Shown: in pieces, positions 11,405 through 21,798 of the stretch
Layout of the letters: every line of letters starts with the position of its first letter
How positions within the stretch are numbered: position 1 is the first letter of the stretch
Assembly (NCBI GenBank): GCA_918026815.1
Contig: CAKJVC010000229.1
Location: 124,001-188,000 of the forward strand
Reading direction: 5' to 3'
Origin: Chalara sp. BL73
Lineage: Eukaryota > Ascomycota > Leotiomycetes > Helotiales
DNA length: 64,000 nt
Notes under the pieces: generated by a model
What the model saw: the letters and a program-made list of their open reading frames with translations, nothing else
Told to the model about the DNA's origin: nothing
Database searches by the model: none
Program-made: the position numbers and the translations under genes

Positions 11405-12716
11405 CAGTTCTCAGAAGATGGCACGAATATAAGCATGGAACGGCGTTTTGGGTACTGAACATGGATAACCTTTGGATTTGATGAGATATACCCTTGTGTT
11501 CTGAGTTATTGTAGAAATACACATTCTATTAACAAAAGGGTTTTTATTTTAATTTTATTCTTATTGGGGTGGGGGGCTTTATTCTCAGGTTACTTGCTAT
11601 TCCTGCGTTTTCGACAATTGATCATTCAGATCTGACGTCTACTTTCAAACTTCCGCACCCACTCCAATATACTCAAGTCAGAAAGCCAAAAACTCATATC
11701 ACGGTGGTTTGATGCCTCCTGCTGAAAGTGCCGCTGCCGTCAAGCTGTTCTGCAACAAAGGCTATTTCCATCATGCAGAAAGGTTCAATTTACCTGCCTG
11801 CGGGCAATGCTGGTGGCGGCTACCCAGCCAATTGAAGCGATTGGTATGCCGATCCGGACCGCCGGGTCCAACATGACAGCAGTTCCGAATGGACCGAGAC
11901 TGGAAAACCAACAAATAGTTCGACGGCTGAAACATCTTTCGCTCGCTGAAAAGGGGCGGGTTTCCATGATGCTTGCTGGGTGACTCTAAGGAGAGCCCTT
12001 TTCGGCAAGTTATCCGTCGAGCGTACCCTGGGTGGTTTGCGTTCGGAAGGAAAAATGAGACGTCAAACCTTCCATTATGGCTGCGACGTCGGTATACCTA
12101 TGCATGTTAGAGTAGAAGCTGTAGGCGCGCCCAAAAGCTACGACTCCATATGGCAAGCCTCCTGAATCCTGATCTGCACGCGAGATTATATCGGTTCCTT
12201 TCGTTTCGATCCTCGCGGTACTGGGGCTCGGAGAACCGATAGCTGTTGTTTCGAAATTAGCTAATACAGGACCTCCCATCGCTTGTGTCGATTGTAACCA
12301 AGTGAATTTAATGTTCAAACTCTACGTTGTTGACAGACACTCGATATGAGAGTAGAACAGGGTAGCCGGATAGTCAATGGCGGTCGCTATGTGCATCTAT
12401 ACTGTCATGCTCCACCCGAACTAAATCAAATAACCATCAATGACAAGGAGGGAAACATGGCTATGAATTTACGGAATGATGAGGGCAGAATAGGCTTGAT
12501 CAGTGCCAGTGTTCCACTGCGATGAGGCGCCAGGGATTACGCATATCCATAATTGTTGGATTTCTGAAGCAGGAGTCGCATGCTGGAACGGCTGACTGCC
12601 ACGACCCCGTATTTGCGCCAGAATTCTCTTAGTGCATCATGAATTCAAGAGTTCCTTGATGGCAATAAGGCTCTTCGATCATTCGAACCGATTCATATTC
12701 CTTCACTTTGGTGAGA
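11405..12716. other. Intergenic region
   Basis: About 1.3 kb, starting with the AT-rich 3' flank of the DUF5672 gene. A 102-codon minus-strand frame at 12010-12318 shows no motif I recognise and no splice partners. It is not called as a gene. Confidence 0.4.
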
Positions 12717-13849
12717 ATGACAGAGGTCGTGACCGCTCGTCCGAATGAAGTACGCGCGGGCACCACTACAGAATGGAAGGCAGTCACTGAGCCATGGCCC
12801 TCCATCTCGGAATGCGCCACGGCGTTGTATAACAATGCGAGGCCGCCAGATATGATGGTGGTAGCGTATGATCCGTACTATGGGATCAACTTCAACACAA
12901 GACTCACCTGCCTTCCACCGGTTGCGACATCATGGTGGATGCGAACCCAGACGCCGCTGCAAACGATCACGAGTATGGGGCCCGTCGTCTGCCCGGAGGA
13001 GTACACGACTGCCTCGACGTCGTCCGTGAGCTCGGGGAGCGTGCTCGTTGCATGCTGTCCCTCGTGAGTCTGAAATCCATCCGTAGAACGGTATATACAT
13101 TTGACTGTACTGACGCGATGCAGACAGTACCAGTTCATTTCAGAATCGGCATTCCCACCTCCGGGTTTGGGCCAGTGCCAATCTGAGATCGTAAGTGGAC
13201 AGGTACTCACAATGATGGAAAAGCCTGCTGCAGCCGAAGATTTTACACTCGTTGTGCGCACCGCCACAACGTCAAATACTGCGTATGCAGTTCCCATCAA
13301 CGGATTCCTCTTCGCGGAAGTATCTCGTAATTTGCTTTCCTCGTCGGACTGTAAGTCCATCTTTCATGTGCTATTTGTTTGTCAGCACACCCCGTCTATG
13401 GCTAACGCTTGATCACAGCTCGAACAACAACGATAGGAACGGGAGCTTCGTCAACCTCAACTACACCCACCAACCATGCCCTGCCAACCTCAATCCCGCC
13501 ACAAACTCCGCAACCAACATCCGTTCCGCTATCCTCCGACTCATCCTCATCGACAGCTGCGAGATCCTCATCCCTCGACAGCGGCGCCAAAATCGGAATC
13601 GGCATCGGCGTCAGCTTCACGGTCTTTGGGATCTGCTGTGCGATCGGGGCGTTTTGGTTCGTGCGGCGGCATGTTCGCGGAGGCGGCAAATCCGGTGCTC
13701 AGAATAACGAGGTGCCTAAGGCGGAGCTGCCTGCTGTGGGTGTGCCTATGGTGGTGGAGCTGGACAGCAAGAGAGATGCATGGGAAAATCGGTCTAAGGT
13801 ATATGAGATGCATGCACACCACGTGGATGAGCGGGCGGCTTGGAGGTAA
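12717..13849 (+). CDS. Single-pass surface protein with Cys-rich ectodomain, paralogue B
   Basis: Exons 12717-13063, 13124-13350 and 13419-13849 (334 residues). Introns are 13064-13123 (GTGAGT...GCAG) and 13351-13418 (GTAAGT, GCTAAC, CACAG). Motifs match paralogue A in order and spacing: YDPYY, CLPP, WW, SMGPVVCP, VACCPS (residues ~110-116), then QYQF and GQC. A Ser/Thr/Pro linker leads to one membrane helix (IGIGIGVSFTVFGICCAIGAFWF) followed by RR. The cytoplasmic tail differs from that of A. The first intron sits at the same place, straight after the Ser of CCPS, and in the same phase (2) as in A, which is strong evidence of a shared ancestor. B has a second intron that A lacks. Function unknown; a surface sensing role is inferred only from topology. 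Confidence 0.78.
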
Positions 13850-14106
13850 TCTGAGGCAGAGTGTTTTTGGGGGGTGGCTTGCCTGTATGGGGGTGTGAGA
13901 GGCTTTGTAGCATGGGAAGTACTGACACAGGATACAGTTCCAGTATATATAAGATGGTACGTGAGAAGAACGAGGTTGTATGAGATGATCTATATAAACA
14001 TGACGCAAATACCTCTGCCGGCCTTCTGATTCACGCTTCCCCTTGAACTTGGGGAAGCAATCAATCTTGGAGTATTCCCTTCTTACAAGGGGAAGCGTTT
14101 TATTAT

Positions 14107-14430
14107 CACGTGACCTACATCGTCTTTTTGGATTCCTTGCTGCCAGCTTAGGTGCCTCATTTCCCAAATAGGCGTATTCGAATCGAACTTACATTGACTA
14201 TTTCTGTTTCGAGGACAGAAAGTTATGGCGTGAAGATAGAAAGGAAGCGCACACATAGACACGTGAGCTCGGCACACGAGCAGGCTCGGCCCCAAAGTCA
14301 GTCTCAGCCTTACCCCACGTGTCGTCATCCTCCATGCACAAAATCCCATCCCCACTTGGGGGGGAGCGATTGGCTCACCTGGGATGCCGTGGAAACCCAA
14401 TTCGGGAATTTTCTACATCTTGGTCACGTG
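14107..14430. promoter_or_regulatory. Cluster of four CACGTG E-boxes upstream of PAPS reductase
   Basis: CACGTG occurs at 14107-14112, 14260-14265, 14316-14321 and 14425-14430. The first lies in the longer palindrome TCACGTGA. Established knowledge: in yeast, Cbf1 with Met4/Met28 binds TCACGTG to switch on sulfate assimilation genes including MET16. The next gene downstream is a MET16-type reductase starting at 15460, so control by sulfur supply is a reasonable inference. Other bHLH factors also bind this box. Confidence 0.55.
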
Positions 14431-14771
14431 GGATGGTGTGATGCCACACGATCTCGAAATTTTTCCCGGGACGTCAGATCTTCAGGCACGATGGATGGGG
14501 TGTATGCATGCCGCGGAGATGAGGGAATTTTCGGCGGCCTGCTTTCCAGCGCGTCGTTGTTCAGCAGTGCAAGATGTATATATGTAAAGGGCAGAGCAAG
14601 ATCATCCATTTTGCCTTTTTCATCAATCCCATCTCGTCGACATCACCGCTGCCGTCAAAGGTGGACTTTGCTAGGGGATTACTATCACTTACACGCTCGC
14701 TCACTCCCCACCAAGGGAGGGTCCAAATTTACCCATTTCTCTCTCTCTCTGTGTGTCTCTCTCCAATAAGC

Positions 14772-14834
14772 ATGGCTCGCTTAACCCCCTTTCATCCCCC
14801 CCATTCGAAGCCTCCTTCTACCCTTTCTTCTTAG
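14772..14834 (+). other. Possible upstream ORF (20 codons)
   Basis: A short ATG frame, Met-Ala-Arg-Leu to Ser-Ser and stop, lies in the CT-rich stretch before PAPS reductase, right after a CT/GT-rich pyrimidine tract. It would be a regulatory uORF only if transcription starts upstream of 14772, which the sequence cannot tell. Confidence 0.25.
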
Positions 14835-15025
14835 CGTGGATTGCACCATCGATGAGAAGGCAAAAATCCTTTCTTTCCAAGGGCAGGCACGTTCCTCCTC
14901 CCCCAGCAAAACAAGTCTGAGGCAATCATCTTTCCTTTCGTATCATAGCTGAGTACCCATCATCATATCAGCTAATCAACTTTGCTTAGGAATCCACATT
15001 GGTAATGAAATCATAGGTGATCCCT

Positions 15026-15111
15026 CCCCCCCCCCCCTGGCGCCCTTCGGAGGTTGGTACTGTAGAAATGATTTTTAGTATGACAATATATACCCCCCCC
15101 CCCCCCCCCCC
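15026..15111. repeat. Two poly-C tracts (12 and 19 nt)
   Basis: C runs at 15026-15037 and 15093-15111 lie in the putative leader of the PAPS reductase gene. Lengths may be inexact because homopolymers are error-prone in sequencing. Confidence 0.8.
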
Positions 15112-15459
15112 TCCATCATTGGGATCTATATTTGCTTTTTTTTCTTCTTCGTTGGTTTGGTCCTTTCTGCTAGACTTACTCTCAGTTATACCTCGCCTCC
15201 TTGAGTTTCGCAAATCGTGGGAAAGTAATAGAAAAAGGAAGACAAGTAAAATCCTTGGAAAGGGTTGTGTCACGGAATTGTTCCCTTTCACCTCCCGGTT
15301 GAGACCCCCGAAATCGCCCATCTTCGATCACGCAATCGCATACCCCATTGCACCATCAACGTGGCTTCCTCTCACCCAGCTCAATCATCTTTCAAAGAAT
15401 TTCCCAAAGAAGCCATTCTTCATCCAGACAAAGACCCCGCACACCACCATCATCATATT

Positions 15460-16485
15460 ATGTTCACGAATTGGTTCTCCAAGAAGCCATCGCCAATTTC
15501 ATCAGACTCAGAAGAAGACCAAAAGCACACCGAAGTAGTTGACAGTAAAAAGACAATGTCGTCCCCCCGTGAGAGCGCAGCCTCGAACCTCGAGTCGGGT
15601 TATGTCTCCGGTGCATCATCCTCATCATCTTCATCGAATGCTCTTCCCCAAATCGTCCTCACCAGGGAACACCTCCAATTCCTGAATGCCACCCTCAACA
15701 ATCTCCCAGCCATGGACGTCCTCCGGTGGTGCAAGATCACCTTTCCCAACCTCTATCAAACCACCGCTTTCGGCCTCACCGGTCTTGTAACGATGGATAT
15801 GCTGTCTAAACTCCAAGCCGAAAGTCCCTCATCGCCATCCATCGACGTTATCTTCTTCGACACCCTCTATCACTTCAAGGAGACCCTCACACTCATCGAG
15901 AAGGCCAAGCGAAAGTACCCCAACATCAACCTCCACATCTACAAGCCCGATGGTTGTGCGACGACCGAGGAGTTCGAGCAGAGGCACGGCAAGGAGCTAT
16001 GGAAGACTGATGATAAGCTCTACGACTGGGTTGCCAAGGTCGAGCCCGCACAACGAGCATATGCAGATTTGAATGTTGCCGCCGTGTTGACTGGCCGTCG
16101 TCGGTCACAAGGTGCAAAGCGATCGTCCCTCGAGATCATCGAGATTGACGAGAACGGCCTCATCAAGATCAACCCTCTCGCGACCTGGTCCTTCGCACAG
16201 GTCCAGGCTTACATCAAGGAGAACAACGTCCCATATAACGAGCTGTTGGACCGAGGATACAAGAGTGTGGGAGATTGGCACAGCACTGAGCCTGTCGCAG
16301 AGGGTGAGGACGAGCGGGCGGGCCGATGGAAGGGGCAGGCGAAGACGGAGTGCGGTATCCACAACAGACCCAGCAAGTATATGCAGTATCTGCGGGCGCA
16401 GGAAGAGAAGAAACTTGCGGAGGAGCGAGCGAAGGACCTATCAGAGCGACTGGCACATGTTGAAGAAGTCGAGGCTGTGGCATAA
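15460..16485 (+). CDS. MET16: 3'-phosphoadenylylsulfate (PAPS) reductase
   Basis: Single exon, 341 residues from the ATG at 15460. A second in-frame ATG at 15556 is equally plausible, because the family's conserved part begins only at about residue 60. Seen: LRWCKITFPNLYQTTAFGLTGLV, the PP-loop-type adenylyl-sulfate binding region, and IDVIFFDTLYHFKET. An R-R-S-Q-G-A-K-R segment and the C-terminal KTECGIH motif (catalytic Cys at about 298) are also present. The single Cys of ECGIH, without a second Cys pair, is the pattern of thioredoxin-dependent PAPS reductases that lack an iron-sulfur cluster. Reaction: PAPS to sulfite and PAP in sulfate assimilation, cytosolic. The first ~60 residues are Ser-rich and likely disordered. 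The last ~40 residues are a Glu/Lys/Arg-rich helix beyond the usual end. Four CACGTG boxes lie upstream. Confidence 0.95.
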   Translation: MFTNWFSKKPSPISSDSEEDQKHTEVVDSKKTMSSPRESAASNLESGYVSGASSSSSSSNALPQIVLTREHLQFLNATLNNLPAMDVLRWCKITFPNLYQTTAFGLTGLVTMDMLSKLQAESPSSPSIDVIFFDTLYHFKETLTLIEKAKRKYPNINLHIYKPDGCATTEEFEQRHGKELWKTDDKLYDWVAKVEPAQRAYADLNVAAVLTGRRRSQGAKRSSLEIIEIDENGLIKINPLATWSFAQVQAYIKENNVPYNELLDRGYKSVGDWHSTEPVAEGEDERAGRWKGQAKTECGIHNRPSKYMQYLRAQEEKKLAEERAKDLSERLAHVEEVEAVA

Positions 16486-17494
16486 ATATGTGATGTGGAG
16501 TGACGAATGATGGCTGCTTTAATGATATTAGGCGTTGGATGGCAAATCATATCATGATGGGAATCGTGATGGCGTTAATGGGGAATGAAACATATCTGGG
16601 TGGCGAATCAAGCGTTGCATCTGCATGTCCCGCCACCTCTTGGTGTGCGACTTCATGTTATCAAGAAAAAAATACAAAAGTCAATGGACCTTTCATTTGG
16701 TGTCTTATTTTTTTGTTCTCATCGGGTCTAGTCGTTCTCTGATGTTAGTTTAGGCTTTTTGGAGTCGGGGAGGTTTGTGTTGGTGTTGTCGATCATCTCC
16801 CAAGTGGGGTACAGCTCACGTTAGACAAGATCTCAAAAGGCATCACATCTCCCGCAAGCCCATGCCAGATCGCGCCACAAGTGTTCCCAAAGCCCTGGTT
16901 CATGGGTTTCCTTTCAGCTACAGTAGGGAAGGTGTCCCTTTTTCTATTTGCGGACGTGTTCGTGAATTGCAGATGAGGGAATGACAGGGCCTCCTGTCGT
17001 CATCTCTGATGCGGAACGTGTAAGCTCGTGATTGCGGGTATTTGACTTTTGTCCGACAGGAGAGGATGAAAGGAGAGTTTCCGGCTCCAAGAGCTTGAGT
17101 CTTAGATACGGTGAGCGCAAAGTAATTCTTTAATACTTTTTGGGGGGGGGGGGGGTATTTAAATCTGGTTTGTGTGGAATAGGGGAGATAGGACAGAAGC
17201 TGCGCTTTGGAATCAGCTTGATGTCAAGGATTTATCCCCTTATGTTGAGTGCTTGGTGGCGGCTGTCTTGCGAGGTACGTGAGAAGTTTGAGGGCACGGG
17301 AAGAGCACCTGAGGTCATTTTCAGGCGAGCAAAGCTGTCCTCGTTATGGGTTTCTAAAGACAGAGCTTGTTCGGTTCTTATCTTGCCCCCGCAGCTGCTC
17401 ACATCGCATGTCTGACTTAGCTGTGCTTGATTCGGTGACCACGTGGCGAGCTGTAACATGGTCACGCACATTGCACAGTATTGTTATCTTCAGT
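16486..17494. other. Convergent intergenic region with poly-G tract
   Basis: A 1-kb gap between two convergent genes. It contains a run of 14 G at 17142-17155 after a T run. No gene is supported. Confidence 0.5.
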
Positions 17495-18810
17495 CTACGT
17501 ATGGTACTTTCCTCTGAAGCCAGGAATGATTTCTCTGCCTTCATCCGGCTCATAACCGTCTCGCTTCTTCTGCTGCCATGTTTGCTTCAAAGTGGTAAAT
17601 TCTGCACATTGGTTAGTATTAGGGATGCTGAGTATCCGTGTGACGAAGCCACTGACCTCCCATGGTAGGCACCTTGTGGCCGCCTCGTTCCAGCTCATTT
17701 TGCGTGAATCCTTCACGCTTCAGAACTGGTGAGTCGATGGTGTTCAGTACCAAGTCGTTCTGCGGCCGTGCGAAATAAAGCAGTCCTAGACGGTCAACAT
17801 GCTGTTGATCCTTGGGTGGCACCGAAACCTATAATAGATGTCAGCGCATGGCTCCGTACCACAGTTACACCTGTATACTTACTCTGTGGATAGTAGAGCT
17901 GACATATCCGCCAGTCAGAAAACTGAGGGCATCACAAGTATTAACTGTGAGGCTTCCATCGAGAGGTTTAGCCCACTTCCATTGCCCTGTCTCGTTATCC
18001 TTTATTTGGAGCGCAGCCACGGGTTGGCGGAAAAGCAAGGTGATTGTGCCTAGATCAGTATGGCCTCGGGACCAAAGGCCATCTCCAAGCTGCTTGATTT
18101 CCTCCTGAGAGAATTTGGAATATTTCATATACCGGAGGTGAGATTCGTCGTGAACCTCCCATCTGTGCAGTTTGGTAAAGAAATCTTCTGGCAATTCCAG
18201 AGCTAGAGCAATCAGGTGGTTCAGTGGGTCAAGGACCTTGTCATGTAGGTCCTTCGCAAATCCCTCAATCTCTGGGAGATTCTTTGACAGCAAATCGGGA
18301 AGGGGTTGTGTGATGCGTCCATCATTGGCTACAATTACCATTAGCACTGGTCCATAAAGTCTGCTAGAGTCGCGCCTACTCGCCATATTCCAGACCTCAG
18401 TCTTATCTGGTATGCCACCGCCAAGCAGCCTACGGCCAGCTGGTCTATACCCATTATAGTTCCCGGAGTCGAGATCAGGGACGTATTTGAGCTTCTCCTC
18501 AAGGGGTAGCTCGTAGAAAGCTTGGCCATAGGCGAATTGCCTATTTACGGCCTCTTGAGATATACCAAAATTGGTCACGTAGAAGAAGCCTTTCTTTCGG
18601 ATAGCGTTGATCAAGGTCCCGGCAAGCTCTGTGTTCCCCTCTGGTGTGCCATACTTTGAGAGGTCGACGGTTGCAACTGCAGAGCGTATCAGCCATCATT
18701 CAAAATCGCTTCTACTGCAGAATAAAGATCTTACGATCCGCCCAATCTAAGTTCTCCTCCGTCTCCGGGACGTGGGAATATTGGTAGAGCTGTGGTGTCG
18801 CGGATGGCAT
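17495..18810 (-). CDS. 2-oxoglutarate/Fe(II)-dependent oxygenase (isopenicillin N synthase-like)
   Basis: Minus-strand exons 18735-18810, 17883-18676, 17657-17828 and 17495-17601 (382 residues). Introns are 58, 54 and 55 nt with GTAAGA, GTAAGT and GTCAGT donors; the last has a perfect TACTAAC branch. The N-terminal DIOX_N region contains KKGFFYVTNFGI. The double-stranded beta-helix has the iron ligands in RGHTDLG (His and Asp) and the distal His in TIHRV. The 2-oxoglutarate-binding R-x-S is created across the third exon junction (HR|VS). All catalytic residues are present. Such enzymes hydroxylate, desaturate or cyclise small molecules; the substrate cannot be read from sequence. It is transcribed away from the MFS transporter gene, with 924 bp between the two starts, so co-regulation is possible. 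Confidence 0.92.
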
Positions 18811-19734
18811 CTTGGATAGATTTCACAAAGGTTGGATGAATGGGCACTTGTTATTTGCTTTACCTTCTCAGGGCTAATGGGTTCTTTCTTTGAAGACTAT
18901 CCCGAGGGTAGCGCCTACTACACATTCTTCCGAAGTAATCATTCGCGTATGCTTCAATCCGCCAATTGCCCGTTTGAACATAACGTGCTTCAACGGCCTA
19001 TGTCGTGCTTCTTGTCAGGTGGGAAGAGTGGAGTGAAATCCCATTCTTGAAAGCTGCAGGTGTTGATCTCTTAACAACAATTTGATGGGAGACGAAGAAT
19101 GAGGGGCAGATAAGAGGACCTCGGGCAAAGTTCGTGAATTGTATGGGAGATAAGTCAGGTGCGAATTCATGCCAAGAATGGCGTTTCCGCTGAGGACTTA
19201 CTAAGTGAGGGACAAGTCAGGGGTAAATCAACAAACTGGACGGCTTCAGAACGGATATGTAACGAATGAAAAACTCTTGTTTTCGACCGTTACAGTACAA
19301 AGTCTGGAGTGAGCACAAGCCAAGTCGAGAAAGAGGGCCGTGATGGAGACCACATATGACCATGATTCAAGAAGTGCATGCAGTTTGCCCGCCCATGCTC
19401 TAGCTTCTCCATACCGATGTGTATGCACGACCGTTGCGAAGACTGATACAACTTCTTGGAAGCTCCTTAACACCTATCAGAGTGGCACATTGCAATCCTT
19501 ACCATGCCCATGCATCCATTTTCAATTCCAAGAGCAAGATATAGCCACGTTCGTCATCTGTAGAAAAATGGCACCTGATTTTAAGATATCCATGGGACGG
19601 ATCTCGAGAACAAAAAGGTAGCTAGCTCTCGCGCCTAAAAGGACAGTAGCAGCTTCTTAAAATTGGCCAGGGTGATTTCTCAGCTTCAGTATCTCGGGTC
19701 GCACATTTGACCTTAAAGATCGCAGCTTGTCAAT
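18811..19734. promoter_or_regulatory. Shared divergent promoter region of oxygenase and MFS transporter
   Basis: 924 bp lie between the two start codons. Short frames only, no repeat and no motif I can name with confidence. Shared regulation of the two genes is inferred from geometry alone. Confidence 0.4.
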
Positions 19735-21798
19735 ATGCCTGGAATCGTTCGAGCTGTAAAGAGAAACAAAGTTGGGGCAGTAATCATATCTGTATTTGAT
19801 TGGTATCGTGAGGTTTCCAGTTGCAGATTTGGTTGCTGTAGAAGCTGACCAAAACCAGCCTCCTCATACCCATTAGCCGAACGAAGGTTGCTTCGCAAGC
19901 TCGATCTTGCTATTTTGATATATGGCTCCTTAAGCTGTAAGTTTGGAGGATGTATGAGTACCATGATTTGTCTGACAAATTATAGTTTTCTGTCGAGTAT
20001 GGTTGTCAGGGCTTAGCAACATATTCTGCAGAGGTTACTAACCTACGATGAACTAGTTTCTTGGTCAACAGAATGTCACCAACGCGTATGTCTCAGGAAT
20101 GAAAGAAGATCTCGCCGCATATGGAAATGAGCTGAATTACTATAAAATGTCGTGTGAGTATATAGGAACATCACTGCCCTCCAAACATGCGCCTAATCCA
20201 TCCAGACAACGCGGCATATGTTGCGGGACAGATCCCACTCATGGTGCTGCAGACCAAAGCCAAAATGTGAGTTCCTAAGACTTGGGGTCGGGCTAGATTT
20301 GACACTCTGCAGAGCACCCTACATGCTCCCTACATTACAGATCACATGGGCAATAATTGGGTTTTGCCAATCTCGCATTCAAAAAAGTTGGCATCTCTAT
20401 CTGCTTCGAGCACTCACTGGATTTCTCGAGGCATCTTCGTTTGGTGGCACACATCTAATCCGTAAGCTTTGATAATGTATGATTCTCGTATAGAATAAGA
20501 CTAACGTCAAGCTTAGTCGGAAGTTGGTTCAAGAACGAGGAGCTATTCAAGCGTGCTGGAGTCTGGTTCATGGGTAACTCCCTCGGATCGATGTTCTCAG
20601 GGTATCTACAAGCAGCCGCTTATCGTAACCTAAATGGCGTTCTCGGGCTTTCTGGCTGGAGGTGGCTGTTCGTAATTCGTAAGTTACCACTACTGTTTTA
20701 TTACGTTAGTCCGCCTTGCAGACCTAGAAAACTAACAGTGGACTAAAAGATGGTATTATAACGCTGCCGATCTCATTTCTTGGATTTGCATTCTGGCCAG
20801 GTCTTCCCACATCGCCGCGAAGATGGTTCATATCGGAAGAAGAGCACGCCCTTGCCGTCAAACGGATTCCCACGGTCGAGAAGGAAGGCATTACTTGGAA
20901 GACTTTCAAGTACACATTGTCCCGGCCAATGTTCTGGTTCTGCGTGCCTGCTTATGTGTGAGTTGATGAGAGCTCCCAAGTGTTTTGGACAGCACTGATA
21001 TTTCATAGCTTCTTGTGCCTCGCGCATTACTGGACAAATTACATGGCGCTCTGGCTCAAATGGGCTGGCTACTCAGTCGCCTTGAGAAATATCCTTCCCA
21101 CCTTCATCGACCTCGTTCGAGCCATATCGTCGTGGCTTGGTACTACCCTAGCGGGCAGTTTGAGTCTTCGTGGATTGTTCACATTCCAGTTCGTAAGTAC
21201 CGGTGTTCTTAACTTTGTTTGTAAAAGGAGTTTTGCTAATAAATCAAGTCTTTCGTATTGTTCGCATTGATTGTTTTGACAATATGGAATGTCCCAGATA
21301 CCTTGAAATTCATGGCCTTCTACTTCGGTGGCTTCTCGGGAATGGCATCGCCTATCCTGGTGAGTGCACCGCATCACAGTGAAATCGACTGCGTGAACTA
21401 ATAATTAGTAGTACTCTTGGGTCAACTTCGAGCTGAAAGAGAACTATGGCGAACGAGGCTTGATCATCTCTTCCATGATGACTATGGGATTCATGTTTCA
21501 AATATGGGTCCCACTTTTGACATTTCCCGCAGTAGAAGCTCCGCAATGGTCGCATGGCTATCCAGCAGCCCTCGTGTTTGAAGTTGCCATGTGGTCATGT
21601 CTAATGCTCGGAACTTGGTTTATGAGAAGGTGGAAGCTAAAGAATCCGGATCTTGAGATGCAATTGGCGCAAGAACGTGAACAGGGCTTATCAGCGGCAA
21701 GCTCGGAGGAGGTTGACAGCGAGAAGGGGCCTACTGTTCGTGAGGAAATCCTGGATGTGCAGAGCTCTCCAAACGCGGTGGCTACGAAGCGAAACTAG
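19735..21798 (+). CDS. MFS transporter, allantoate permease/TNA1-like anion:cation symporter family
   Basis: Eleven exons: 19735-19807, 19859-19936, 19986-19996, 20057-20153, 20206-20266, 20313-20461, 20517-20678, 20750-20957, 21009-21192, 21249-21359 and 21412-21798. Phases agree at every junction, giving 506 residues. Family blocks: [77 protein letters not shown] and MSRPMFW-like [10 protein letters not shown]. About 12 hydrophobic segments are expected; the C-terminus is a hydrophilic Glu-rich cytosolic tail. Oddities: exon 3 is only 11 nt. Residue 57 is Gly in FLGQQN, where relatives usually have Asp (LDQQN or LDxxN). His211 stands where relatives usually have Asp (IDG). Substrates in this family are carboxylates such as allantoate, nicotinate, pantothenate or biotin precursors; which one is unknown. 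Next to a divergent 2OG oxygenase. Confidence 0.88.

Larger units (their letters stand above)
13850..15459. other. PAPS reductase promoter and long leader
   Basis: About 1.6 kb. The left part holds four CACGTG boxes (annotated separately). The right part is CT-rich, with C runs of 12 (15026-15037) and 19 (15093-15111) and a short upstream ORF. No other gene is supported. Confidence 0.55.

Noticed and set aside
12010..12318. 102-codon minus-strand frame between the DUF5672 gene and paralogue B
   Set aside because: No recognisable domain, no splice partner, no homologous feel to neighbours.
13568..14167. 199-codon minus-strand frame
   Set aside because: Overlaps exon 3 and 3' flank of paralogue B in antisense, has no motif and a start inside the B coding region.
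15265..15459. Extension of the PAPS reductase frame upstream of 15460
   Set aside because: The upstream start is TTG, the extra peptide is low-complexity (His-rich), and the region is leader-like with C-tracts.
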